From Saccharopolyspora oryzae (lineage in GTDB: Bacteria > Actinomycetota > Actinomycetes > Mycobacteriales > Pseudonocardiaceae): a stretch of DNA of 53,605 nucleotides. The notes under the pieces were generated by a model that saw only the letters and a list, made by a program, of their open reading frames with translations, was not told the origin of the DNA and searched no databases. Each line of letters opens with the position of its first letter. The first letter of the stretch is position 1. Location of the stretch: positions 1 through 53,605 of the forward strand of contig NZ_JAQGLA010000046.1 of NCBI RefSeq assembly GCF_027853915.1, given 5' to 3'. Position numbers and translations under genes: made by a program. Below, piece by piece: positions 19,940 to 27,954 of this stretch.

Positions 19940-20509
19940 ATGAGTGAGACCGAGAACACCCCGGCCGCGCCGCTGGAAACCATCGCCATGTCCCTGCGTC
20001 GGGAGCGCGAACGCACGGGACTGACCATGACCGAGGTCGCCAAACGCGCCGGGATCGCGAAATCCACGCTCTCCCAGCTGGAATCCGGCACCGGCAACCC
20101 CAGCGTCGAGACCCTGTGGGCGCTCGGCGTGGCCCTGGGCGTGCCCTTCAGCCGGCTCGTCGACCCGCCGACCCCGAAGGTCCGGGTGGTCCGCGCCGGG
20201 CAGGTGCCGATCGTCCGGTCCGAGCAGTCGACCTACGGCGCGGCCCTGCTGTCGTCCGGCGAATCAGGCGCGCGCCGCGACCTCTACGTGCTCGAACTCG
20301 AGCCGGGCGGCGTCCGCCACGCGGACGCCCACATCCCCGGCTCGGTCGAGCACGTGATCCTCACCTCCGGCCGCCTCCGCGCGGGCCCGGAGGACGGTCC
20401 GGTCGAGCTCGAGGTCGGCGACTACGTCTCCTTCTCCGGCGACGTCCCCCACCTCTACGAAGCCCTCGCCCCCGGCACCACGGCCGTCCTCGTCATGGAG
20501 CACCGCTGA
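19940..20509 (+). CDS. XRE family transcriptional regulator with cupin domain
   Basis: 189 residues: a helix-turn-helix domain at about 15-70 (LRRERERTGLTMTEVAKRAGIAKSTLSQLESGTGNPSVETLWALGVAL) and a cupin sensor at about 115-187 (VRHADAHIPGSVEHVILTSGRLRAG...GDYVSFSGDVPHLYEAL). This architecture is common for one-component regulators next to amino-acid exporters. It most likely senses an amino acid and controls the divergent azlCD, which is inference. Seven bases separate its stop from the convergent EF-G-like gene. Confidence 0.92.
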   Translation: MSETENTPAAPLETIAMSLRRERERTGLTMTEVAKRAGIAKSTLSQLESGTGNPSVETLWALGVALGVPFSRLVDPPTPKVRVVRAGQVPIVRSEQSTYGAALLSSGESGARRDLYVLELEPGGVRHADAHIPGSVEHVILTSGRLRAGPEDGPVELEVGDYVSFSGDVPHLYEALAPGTTAVLVMEHR

Positions 20510-20516
20510 CCGTCGG

Positions 20517-22631
20517 TCACTTCCGGGTCAGCAGGTGCTCCGGCATCGGTTCGTAGTTCTCGAAGTGGCGGGTGTAGGTCGCGCTGCCCGAGGTCAGGGA
20601 GCGGACATTGACCGTGTAGCGGACCAGTTCGCTCGCGGGCACGTGCGCCCGCACTACCGTCCAGCCGCCGTCCTCCGGTTCGGTGCCGACCACCTTGCCG
20701 CGGCGGCTCGACAGGTCGCCCAGCACCGCGCCGAGGTGCTCGTCGGGGATGTGCACCGCCACCTCGTCGACGGGTTCCAGGGTGATCAGCCCGGCCTGCT
20801 CGGCGGCGGCCTTCAGGGCCAGCGAACCGGCCGCTTGGAACGCCGCGTCGGAGGAGTCGACGCTGTGCGCCTTGCCGTCGACCAGCGTGATCCGCAGGTC
20901 CACCAGCGGGGCGCCCTCGTTGATGCCCTTCTCGACCTGGGCCCGCACGCCCTTCTCGACGCTGGGGATGAACTGGCGCGGCACCGCCCCGCCGACCACC
21001 CGCTCCACGAACTCCACGCCCGATCCGCGCGGCAGCGGCTCGACCTCGATGTCGCACACCGCGTACTGGCCGTGCCCGCCGGACTGCTTGACGTGCCTGC
21101 CGTGCCCCTTGGCAGGCTGCGCGAAGGTCTGCCGCAGCGGCACCTTCACCGGGACCGTGTCGACCTCCGCCCCGCCCTCGCGCAGCCGCTGCAGCACGAC
21201 GTCGGCGTGCGCTTCGCCCATGCACCACAGCACCAGCTGGTGGGTCTCGCTGTCGCGCTCCAGCCGCAGGCTGGGGTCGGCGGCGATGAGCCGGTTGAGG
21301 TTGCGGGCCAGCGCGTCCTCGTCGCTGCGGGTGTGCGCGGTGACGGCGATCGGCAGCAGCGGCTCGGGCATCGGCCACGGCGTGAGCAGCAGCGGGTCCG
21401 ACGGGTCCGAGAGGGTGTCCCCGGTCTCCGCCGAGCCGATCTTGGTCAGCGCGCACAGGTCGCCGGCCACGCAGTGCGACACCTCGCGCAGGTTCGCGCC
21501 CAGCGGCGAGTACAGGTGCGCCACGCGCTCGTCCTCGTCGTGGTCGGGGTGCCCGCGCTCGGCCATGCCGTGACCGGAGACGTGCACCGGGCGCTCCGGG
21601 CGCATCGTCCCGGAGAACACGCGCGCCAGCGAAACCCGCCCCACGTAGGAATCGACCGAGGTGTGCACCACCTCGGCCGCCAGGGGTCCCTCCGGATCGG
21701 GGGTGAGTTCGCGCGGGTTGTTCCCGTGCGGATCGGTGAATTCCGGCAGCGCGTGCTCCAGCGGTGACGGGAAGCCGCGGGCGATGCCGTCGAGCACCTC
21801 GGGAACACCGATGCCGGCCACCGCGCACACCGGCAGCACCGGGTGCAGACCGCCTTTGGCGACCGCCGTTTCCAGGTCGGAGATGAGCGTGTCCTCGTCG
21901 ATGCGCTCGCCGTTGAGGTAGCGGTCCATCAGCGACTCGTCCTCGCTCTCGGCGATGATCGCCTCGATGAGCTCGCCGCGCTGCTGGTCGATCTGCGCCC
22001 GCAACGCCTCGTCGGCCGCCCGCTGCTCGCCGGACTCGTAGACGCTCTCGGTGACGAGCCCGACCAGCCCGGTCACCTCGCCGCCGGCCTCGCGGTGCGG
22101 CAGGTACAGCGGGAGCACTCCCCCGCCGAAGGCGTCCTGGCAGGTCAGCAGCGCGGTGTCGAAGTCGGCGCGCGGCTGGTCCAGGCGGGCGATGAGCACC
22201 GCGCGGGGCATCCCGACGGCCGCGCACTCCTGCCAGATCGCCCGCGTCGCCGGGTCGATGCCCTCGGCCGCCGCGATCACGAACAGCGCGGCGTCGGCGG
22301 CGCGCAGGCCCGCCCGCAGCTCCCCGACGAAGTCGGCGTAGCCGGGCGTGTCGATGAGGTTGATCTTGATGTCGCCGTGCTGGATCGGCGCCACGGCCAG
22401 GCCGATGGACCGCTGCTGCTCGATCGAGGCGGGTTCGTGGTCGCACACGGTGGTGCCCTCGATGACCGCGCCCGACCGGGGAATCGTCGCGGTGGCCGCC
22501 AGCATCGCCTCGGCCAGGGTGGTCTTGCCGGCCGCCGAGGGCCCGACCAGCACGACGTTGCGGATCTTGGCGGGATCTGAAGGGGCCGGGACGACCGGCC
22601 CTCCTACTGTGCCGCTCTGCTTGGTGCCCAT
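20517..22631 (-). CDS. Elongation factor G-like GTPase (EF-G2 type)
   Basis: 704 residues with the five-domain layout of EF-G: P-loop GPSAAGKTTLAEAM (30-43), switch II DTPGYADFVGEL, domain II with SGTMRPERPVHVSGHG, domain IV (SGGHGQYAVCDIEVEPLPRGSGVEFVERVVGGAVPRQF) and domain V. The usual NKxD guanine-specificity motif is replaced by ARLDQPR, as I recall for the actinobacterial EF-G2 paralogues. It is unlikely to be the housekeeping EF-G, which sits with rpsL/rpsG/tuf elsewhere. The role of EF-G2 is unclear. Confidence 0.9.
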   Translation of the reverse strand: MGTKQSGTVGGPVVPAPSDPAKIRNVVLVGPSAAGKTTLAEAMLAATATIPRSGAVIEGTTVCDHEPASIEQQRSIGLAVAPIQHGDIKINLIDTPGYADFVGELRAGLRAADAALFVIAAAEGIDPATRAIWQECAAVGMPRAVLIARLDQPRADFDTALLTCQDAFGGGVLPLYLPHREAGGEVTGLVGLVTESVYESGEQRAADEALRAQIDQQRGELIEAIIAESEDESLMDRYLNGERIDEDTLISDLETAVAKGGLHPVLPVCAVAGIGVPEVLDGIARGFPSPLEHALPEFTDPHGNNPRELTPDPEGPLAAEVVHTSVDSYVGRVSLARVFSGTMRPERPVHVSGHGMAERGHPDHDEDERVAHLYSPLGANLREVSHCVAGDLCALTKIGSAETGDTLSDPSDPLLLTPWPMPEPLLPIAVTAHTRSDEDALARNLNRLIAADPSLRLERDSETHQLVLWCMGEAHADVVLQRLREGGAEVDTVPVKVPLRQTFAQPAKGHGRHVKQSGGHGQYAVCDIEVEPLPRGSGVEFVERVVGGAVPRQFIPSVEKGVRAQVEKGINEGAPLVDLRITLVDGKAHSVDSSDAAFQAAGSLALKAAAEQAGLITLEPVDEVAVHIPDEHLGAVLGDLSSRRGKVVGTEPEDGGWTVVRAHVPASELVRYTVNVRSLTSGSATYTRHFENYEPMPEHLLTRK

Positions 22632-22767
22632 GAGTACTCCCTGCGCGCTCCCGGCAACCGACTGTGTCTCCGATCACACACCCGACGCCCACGCCGTGCA
22701 AGGTCGCCACAACCCCGGAACCGGTCACCCCGGCAAGCCGCACCGAACGAGCGACGAGGCAGCGGAT

Positions 22768-24153
22768 TCAGCGGATGGCGCGGTGTTTGCAGGTGACGAT
22801 GAGCGCGCTCGCCACGAGCGGCGGCACCGACCAGAGCGCGGCCGCGGTGTAGCCGTCCTGCGCGGGAAGCAGGGCACCGCCGGGGGTGGCGGCGGCGAGG
22901 AGGAATCCGGCCAGCGCGCTGCCAATGCTGAATCCGATGCTGCGGACGATCTGGTTGATGGAGAGCACGCTGGCGGTCTCGGCCTGCGGAACGCCGGCGA
23001 GCACTAGCCCGGGCATGACCGCGGCGACCCCGCCGACCCCGAAGCCCAGGACCGCCATGGCGATCAGGACGACGACGAGCGAACCGCTGGCCACCGCGAA
23101 CACCACCGCTGCGATCACCACCGCGGCCGCGGAGAGCACGTAAGCCCCTCGCTGCGCGATGCGACCCCGCAGGACCTTGCCCGCGACGAAACCGGAGAGG
23201 GAGAAGGGGATGAGGGCGGCCCCTGCCGCGACGCCGGGCAGGGCGAACCCGTAGTGCGCGTCCGCCGGGGTCTGCACGTAGCGGGTGAGGAGGCTGAACA
23301 GCAGGTACATGCCGACACCCGCGATGAGCATGGCCGCGTTCGCCCGGACCACGGGCCCCTGGCCGAGCAACCGGAGGTCGACCAGCGGCGCGGCGCTCCG
23401 GAGTTCGACGACCGCCCACACCGCGAGGATCGCGACCGCGGCGGCGAGGATGCCCGCACCCGCCCAGGGATTCGCCCACAGCGCGGGCTCGGCGATGACC
23501 AGCAGGACGCCGAGCGTTCCGAGGCCGAGCAGGACCGCTCCGATCACGTCGATCTGCGGCCGCGCGCCGGGGTTCTCCGGCGGGAGCACTCGCCAGGCGA
23601 TGACGAGCGCAGCGGCGGACAGCGCGAATCCGAGCGCGTACGCGGCGCGGAGTCCGGCGAGCTGGTCGAGCAGGCTGATCACCGGGTAGCCGACGCCGAT
23701 GCCCACCGTCGAGGCGACGGACAGGGCGGTGATCGTCGAGGCGGAGCGTTCCGCGGGCAGGTGGGCGCGGGCAACGCTCATGAGCAGCGCCCCCACGGCC
23801 ACCCCGAGCCCCTGCAGTCCGCGCCCGACCACCAGAGCCGCGAAGGGCAGCGGGAGCGCGGTCAGCGCACCGCCGATCGTGACGAGGGCGAGGGTGACCA
23901 GGATCGTGGTCCGCCGGTGCGGACCGGTGCCGAGCCTGCCGAGGACCGGGCCGGCGATCGCGCCGGTGAACAGCGTGATCGTCAAGGTCCACTGCGCGGC
24001 TTCCAGCGGCACGTGCAGACCCGTCGCGACCGCCGTGATGAGCGGAGCACCGACGCTCCCGATGACGGCACCGGTCAGCGCGACGGCGACGAGGGCGGAC
24101 CCGAGACGGCGGGCCTCGAGCGCGCCGGTGCGGTCGTCCACCTCGGTGCTCAT
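22768..24153 (-). CDS. MFS drug/metabolite exporter
   Basis: 461 residues, 12-14 membrane helices, with the motif-A-like loop GRLGTGPHRRTTI and motif C-like GVAVGALLMSVARAHLPAERSASTITALSVASTVGIGVGYPV. Its ATG overlaps the stop of a tetR gene by 4 bp, the classic arrangement of an exporter controlled by its own repressor. The substrate is unknown. Confidence 0.9.
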   Translation of the reverse strand: MSTEVDDRTGALEARRLGSALVAVALTGAVIGSVGAPLITAVATGLHVPLEAAQWTLTITLFTGAIAGPVLGRLGTGPHRRTTILVTLALVTIGGALTALPLPFAALVVGRGLQGLGVAVGALLMSVARAHLPAERSASTITALSVASTVGIGVGYPVISLLDQLAGLRAAYALGFALSAAALVIAWRVLPPENPGARPQIDVIGAVLLGLGTLGVLLVIAEPALWANPWAGAGILAAAVAILAVWAVVELRSAAPLVDLRLLGQGPVVRANAAMLIAGVGMYLLFSLLTRYVQTPADAHYGFALPGVAAGAALIPFSLSGFVAGKVLRGRIAQRGAYVLSAAAVVIAAVVFAVASGSLVVVLIAMAVLGFGVGGVAAVMPGLVLAGVPQAETASVLSINQIVRSIGFSIGSALAGFLLAAATPGGALLPAQDGYTAAALWSVPPLVASALIVTCKHRAIR

Positions 24154-24722
24154 CGGTTCTTCGCCGCCGTGATGTGCTCGAACAGGCCCGCGTTGATCCG
24201 GGTGCGGACCCCCTCGGCCCACGTCTCGTCGACGTGCTCGACGTCCATCGCCGCCCCGGCGTTCAGGAGCATCCCGAACGCGAGGAACGACTTCACCGTC
24301 ACCGGCTCGAGCCCGGTGATTCCCGCGGCCGTGTCCCACATCCGCGAGAAGCACGACCGCACGGCCTCGCGGACTTCCTCGTCACCGCACGCGGCGAAGC
24401 CCTGGAGCTGCAGCAGGAGGTTCGTGCGATCGGCGAGGAGGTCGTAGTACTGCGCACCCATCGCCGACAGCGCGTCCAGACCGCTCCTGCTGCCGGCGGC
24501 GTCCCGCATCCCGTCGGTCAACCGGTCGAAGGCTGCGCGGACGAGCTCCAGGAACAACGCCTTCTTCGTCCCGAACATCCGGAAGACGTAGGCCTGAGTG
24601 ATGCCCGCGTTCCGGGCGATCGCATCGATCGACGCACCGTGCAGCCCGTGCTCGGCGAACTCCTCCGCCGCGATCCCCAAGACCTGGGCCCGGCGCTCAG
24701 CACCGCTCATCCGCGCGACCAT
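24150..24722 (-). CDS. TetR family transcriptional regulator
   Basis: 190 residues. The N-terminal helix-turn-helix (residues 8-55, AAEEFAEHGLHGASIDAIARNAGITQAYVFRMFGTKKALFLELV) is clear; the C-terminal ligand domain is unspecific. The ATG at 24722 or 24710 may be used. It is co-transcribed with, and probably represses, the MFS exporter. A candidate operator lies directly upstream at 24730-24743. Confidence 0.92.
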   Translation of the reverse strand: MVARMSGAERRAQVLGIAAEEFAEHGLHGASIDAIARNAGITQAYVFRMFGTKKALFLELVRAAFDRLTDGMRDAAGSRSGLDALSAMGAQYYDLLADRTNLLLQLQGFAACGDEEVREAVRSCFSRMWDTAAGITGLEPVTVKSFLAFGMLLNAGAAMDVEHVDETWAEGVRTRINAGLFEHITAAKNR

Positions 24723-24729
24723 GCCGCCA

Positions 24730-24743
24730 AGTTACTAGTTACC
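24730..24743. promoter_or_regulatory. Candidate TetR operator
   Basis: AGTTACTAGTTACC contains the direct repeat AGTTAC-T-AGTTAC and a near-palindrome around ACTAGT, in an AT-rich patch 8 bp before the tetR start. The position fits autoregulation. Confidence 0.45.
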
Positions 24744-24793
24744 AACCACTTACAAACCTGGGCATGACCACCGTCACACCGAAGGGCCACTGG

Positions 24794-24828
24794 AAAGTGG
24801 ACTAGTCAAAAACAGGTTTAGTGGACCG
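24794..24828 (+). promoter_or_regulatory. Candidate PdxR operators before pdxS
   Basis: AAAGTGGACTA at 24794-24804 fits the AAAGTGGWCTA motif that I recall for the MocR-type regulator PdxR in Corynebacterium glutamicum. A weaker tandem copy TTAGTGGACCG is at 24818-24828, 24 bp on. No pdxR gene is in the window. Confidence 0.5.
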
Positions 24829-24892
24829 TGTTGGTGGTCCAGTTCGTTCCTAGGCTGATGCCGGCAGAAGACCGCACGAAGGAAGGCCGAAC

Positions 24893-25810
24893 GTGACTAC
24901 CGTCGACGCCAAGGACACCGCCCGCAACGCCCAGACCGGGACCGACGGGGTCAAACGCGGCATGGCCGAGATGCTCAAGGGCGGCGTGATCATGGACGTG
25001 GTCACGCCGGAGCAGGCGAAGATCGCCGAGGCCGCGGGCGCGGTCGCGGTGATGGCGCTGGAGCGGGTGCCCGCCGACATCCGCGTGCAGGGCGGCGTGG
25101 CCCGGATGTCCGACCCGGACATGATCGAAGGCATCGTGAACTCGGTGTCCATCCCGGTGATGGCCAAGGCCCGGATCGGGCACTTCGTCGAGGCCCAGGT
25201 CCTGCAGTCGCTGGGCGTGGACTACATCGACGAGTCGGAGGTGCTGACCCCGGCCGACGAGGTCAACCACATCGACAAGTGGGCCTTCACCGTGCCGTTC
25301 GTGTGCGGTGCGACCAACCTCGGCGAGGCGCTGCGCCGGATCTCCGAGGGCGCGGCGATGATCCGCTCCAAGGGCGAGGCCGGCACCGGCAACGTCGTCG
25401 AGGCGACGCGGCACATGCGCCAGATCCGCGCCGACATCCGGCGCCTGTCGGTGCTCGACGACGACGAGCTCTACGTCGCGGCGAAGGAGCTGCGCGCGCC
25501 GGTGCAGCTGGTCCAGGAGATCGCCCGGACCGGCAAGCTCCCGGTGGTGCTGTTCACCGCGGGCGGCATCGCCACCCCGGCGGACGCGGCGATGATGCGC
25601 CAGCTGGGCGCGGAGGGCGTGTTCGTCGGCTCCGGCATCTTCAAGTCCGGCGACCCGGCCAAGCGCGCCGAGGCGATCGTCAAGGCGACGACCTTCTACG
25701 ACGACCCGGACGTGATCGCGAAGGTCTCCCGAGGCCTCGGCGAGGCGATGGTCGGCATCAACCTCGACGACCTCTCCGAGCAGCAGCGCTACGCCCAGCG
25801 CGGCTGGTGA
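24893..25810 (+). CDS. pdxS: Pyridoxal 5'-phosphate synthase subunit PdxS
   Basis: Beta/alpha-barrel lyase that builds PLP from ribose 5-phosphate, glyceraldehyde 3-phosphate and ammonia from PdxT; 305 residues from a GTG. The catalytic lysine regions KGGVIMDVV and [14 protein letters not shown] and the phosphate-binding [16 protein letters not shown] are intact. It is convergent with the CDP-alcohol phosphatidyltransferase and is not adjacent to pdxT. Confidence 0.98.
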   Translation: MTTVDAKDTARNAQTGTDGVKRGMAEMLKGGVIMDVVTPEQAKIAEAAGAVAVMALERVPADIRVQGGVARMSDPDMIEGIVNSVSIPVMAKARIGHFVEAQVLQSLGVDYIDESEVLTPADEVNHIDKWAFTVPFVCGATNLGEALRRISEGAAMIRSKGEAGTGNVVEATRHMRQIRADIRRLSVLDDDELYVAAKELRAPVQLVQEIARTGKLPVVLFTAGGIATPADAAMMRQLGAEGVFVGSGIFKSGDPAKRAEAIVKATTFYDDPDVIAKVSRGLGEAMVGINLDDLSEQQRYAQRGW

Positions 25811-25830
25811 CGACGACTGGATGAGCGGTG

Positions 25831-25860
25831 GAGGGCACCTTCCGACCTGGAGGTGCCCTT
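25831..25860. terminator. Bidirectional hairpin between pdxS and pgsA
   Basis: Stem AGGGCACCT/AGGTGCCCT with a 10-nt loop between two convergent genes. The left arm and adjoining bases (AGGGCACCTTCCGA) are also used in the hairpin after fprA. Confidence 0.75.
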
Positions 25861-26477
25861 CACCTGTTCTCGTTCTCGGTGTTCGCGGAGCGGTGGACCG
25901 CGATGAGGCGTTGGGCGATGGTGATCAGGCTCAGGAGGACCAGGAGCCAGATCGCCGCGTCGAGGACGTAGGGGACGCCCAGGCCGTGCAGGCCCGTGCC
26001 GACGAGGATCACCAGGAAGCGTTCGGCCCGTTCGGCCAGGCCGCCGTCGGCGTTGAGGCCGTTGGCCTCGGCCCGGGCCTTGACGTAGGAGATCACCTGG
26101 GCGCCGACCAGGCAGATCAGGAAGCCCAGGCCTCGCGCGTGGTTCACGTCGACCACCAAGGCCCACCAGACGAGGGCGCCGAACAGCGCGCCGTCGACCA
26201 GGCGGTCGCAGCTGGCGTCGAGCACTCCGCCGAACTGCGAGGCCCGACCGCCGGCGCGGGCCATCGCGCCGTCGAGGATGTCGAAGAGCAGGAACACCGC
26301 GACCACGAGGGTGCCCACGAACAGCTCGCCGCGCGGGAAGAACCACAGCGCGGCCGCGGTGCTGGCGATCGTCCCGGTCAGCGTCACCGCATTCGGCGAC
26401 AGGCCGAGCCGGACCAGGCCGGCACCGATCGGGTTGGTCAGTCGGGACAACGAGGCCCGCGCGAAGATGTTGAGCAT
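25860..26477 (-). CDS. pgsA: Phosphatidylinositol phosphate synthase (CDP-alcohol phosphatidyltransferase)
   Basis: Integral membrane enzyme making phosphatidylinositol phosphate from CDP-diacylglycerol and inositol phosphate, the anchor of PIMs and related glycolipids. 205 residues, about six helices. The full motif DxxDGxxAR(x8)GxxxDxxxD is present in DILDGAMARAGGRASQFGGVLDASCD. I assign the inositol type from synteny with thrS and the HIT gene, as with pgsA1 in mycobacteria. The acyltransferase and pimA genes that usually follow are absent here. Confidence 0.88.
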   Translation of the reverse strand: MLNIFARASLSRLTNPIGAGLVRLGLSPNAVTLTGTIASTAAALWFFPRGELFVGTLVVAVFLLFDILDGAMARAGGRASQFGGVLDASCDRLVDGALFGALVWWALVVDVNHARGLGFLICLVGAQVISYVKARAEANGLNADGGLAERAERFLVILVGTGLHGLGVPYVLDAAIWLLVLLSLITIAQRLIAVHRSANTENENR

Positions 26478-26588
26478 TGCTTGAGTGGTCAGCCGCCTGT
26501 GCTTGTCGTTTTCCAGCAGACTAGCCCGCGCTGATCAAGCGCACCGGCCCCCACGACGACCGGTGACCTCCACCACAGCCCGGAATGA

Positions 26589-26600
26589 TTGAAGGTTCAA
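26589..26600. promoter_or_regulatory. Short palindrome upstream of the YceI gene
   Basis: TTGAAGGTTCAA (5-bp arms, 2-bp centre) lies about 105 bp before the YceI start. Its form is that of a small dimeric regulator site, for example MarR type; no regulator gene is adjacent. Confidence 0.35.
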
Positions 26601-26704
26601 GGGTGTTGGTGCTGTTCGAACTCCCTGCGACGAAGACGCCCGACCGCGGTGAGCCGCCGGTGGAGTTCGAGGCACACTGGCACCGCCACACCATTGGAGA
26701 CAGC

Positions 26705-27232
26705 ATGACGGCCACCGAGCAGATTCCGGGCTACGTCGCGGGCACCTGGGACATCGACAGCGTCCACTCCGACATCCAGTTCACCGTGCGGCACATGGGC
26801 GTGGGCAAGTCCCGCGGCCGCTTCGACGGCTTCCAGGGCGAGATCGTCACCGCGGCCGACCCGCTGCAGTCCTCGGTCACCGCGACCATCGACACCGCCT
26901 CGATCAACACCGGCAACGCCGACCGCGACGCGCACGTGCGCAACGCCGACTTCCTGGACGTCGAGCAGTTCCCGACCGCCACGTTCCGCTCCACCGGGAT
27001 CCGCCAGGACGGCGAGGACTTCATCATCGACGGCGAGTTCACCCTGCACGGCGTGACCAAGCCGGTGTCGCTGGAGACCGAGCTGGGCGGCTTCGCCGAG
27101 GACGGCCTGCTCGGCCTGTCCGCCAAGGTGGTCCTCAACCGCACCGACTTCGGCGTCGGCCCGGCCGGCGGCGCCATGGTCGGCGAGAAGATCACCATCA
27201 CCCTCGACATCGAGGCCCGCCTCCGCGGCTGA
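26705..27232 (+). CDS. YceI family lipid-binding-like protein
   Basis: 175 residues from the ATG at 26705, preceded by GGAG. A longer reading from 26585 is possible but lacks a ribosome site and family similarity. YceI lipocalin-like pattern: GTWDIDSVHSDIQFTVRHMGVGKSRGRFDGFQGEIV, NADRDAHVRNADFLDVEQFPTATFRST and GEFTLHGVTKPVSLETELGG. There is no signal peptide, so it is probably cytoplasmic. Relatives bind polyisoprenoids or long-chain lipids. Confidence 0.93.
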   Translation: MTATEQIPGYVAGTWDIDSVHSDIQFTVRHMGVGKSRGRFDGFQGEIVTAADPLQSSVTATIDTASINTGNADRDAHVRNADFLDVEQFPTATFRSTGIRQDGEDFIIDGEFTLHGVTKPVSLETELGGFAEDGLLGLSAKVVLNRTDFGVGPAGGAMVGEKITITLDIEARLRG

Positions 27233-27245
27233 CACCAGACGCGAA

Positions 27246-27280
27246 AAGGGGCCGGGGACTGCACGAGTCCCCGGCCCCTT
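27246..27280 (+). terminator. Strong hairpin terminator after YceI
   Basis: 15-bp perfect stem AAGGGGCCGGGGACT/AGTCCCCGGCCCCTT with a 5-nt loop, 13 bp beyond the stop codon. Confidence 0.85.
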
Positions 27281-27328
27281 CGTCTTCGCCCAGTCCCACC
27301 ACTGCGCCCCGTCCCACATCGTGGACCA

Positions 27329-27346
27329 CAGTTTCAATTGAAACTG
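27329..27346. repeat. 18-bp perfect palindrome (family P1, copy 3)
   Basis: CAGTTTCAATTGAAACTG, identical to 5333-5350 including five bases on each side. It again lies between two convergent genes (YceI and the HIT protein). Confidence 0.8.
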
Positions 27347-27384
27347 CGGACAACTGGGACGGAGCGTCCAGGACGTGGGACGGA

Positions 27385-27954
27385 TCAGTCGGCTCGGGTC
27401 CAGGCGTCGGCGAGGAGTTGGCGGGTCTCGCCGAGGAGCTGCGGGAGGACCTTCGTGTGGCCGATGACCGGCATGAAGTTCGAGTCACCGCCCCACCGCG
27501 GCACCACGTGCTGGTGCAGGTGCGCCGCGATGCCCGCGCCCGCCACCGGGCCCTGGTTGAGCCCGATGTTGAACCCGTGCGGCGCCGACACCTCGCGGAT
27601 CACCCGCATCGCGTGCTGCGTGTACTCCGCGACCGCCACCGTCTCCGCCGCGGTCAGCTCCGTGTAGTCCGCCACGTGCCGGTACGGCAGCACCATCAGG
27701 TGGCCCGGGTTGTACGGGTACAGGTTCAGGATCGCGAAGACCAGCTCGCCGCGCGCCACGATCAGCGTCTCGGAGTCCGGGCGTCCGGACTCCAGCAGGC
27801 GGCAGAACGGGCAGCCGTCGCTGTCGTCGCCGTCCGGCTTGTTCTCGCCCTGGATGTAGGCCATCCGGTGCGGAGTCCACAGCCGCTGCAGCGCGTCCTG
27901 GACACCGACCCCGTGCTGCTCGGTCAGCTCGACTTCCTCGGGTCCTGCGCTCAC
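27385..27954 (-). CDS. HIT family protein, probable Ap4A phosphorylase
   Basis: 189 residues with the histidine triad HLHQHVVPR and a zinc-type CPFC near residue 48. The mycobacterial homologue at the same chromosomal place (thrS-HIT-pgsA1) has been reported as a diadenosine tetraphosphate phosphorylase, so I transfer that role with caution. The GTG start overlaps the thrS stop by 4 bp, hence coupling to thrS. Removal of Ap4A made by synthetase side reactions would fit. Confidence 0.88.
   Translation of the reverse strand: MSAGPEEVELTEQHGVGVQDALQRLWTPHRMAYIQGENKPDGDDSDGCPFCRLLESGRPDSETLIVARGELVFAILNLYPYNPGHLMVLPYRHVADYTELTAAETVAVAEYTQHAMRVIREVSAPHGFNIGLNQGPVAGAGIAAHLHQHVVPRWGGDSNFMPVIGHTKVLPQLLGETRQLLADAWTRAD

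Noticed and set aside
20517..22631. Tetracycline-resistance ribosomal protection protein (TetM type)
   Set aside because: The general EF-G domain order and the altered G4 motif fit actinobacterial EF-G2 better, and no resistance context is seen. A tree would settle it.
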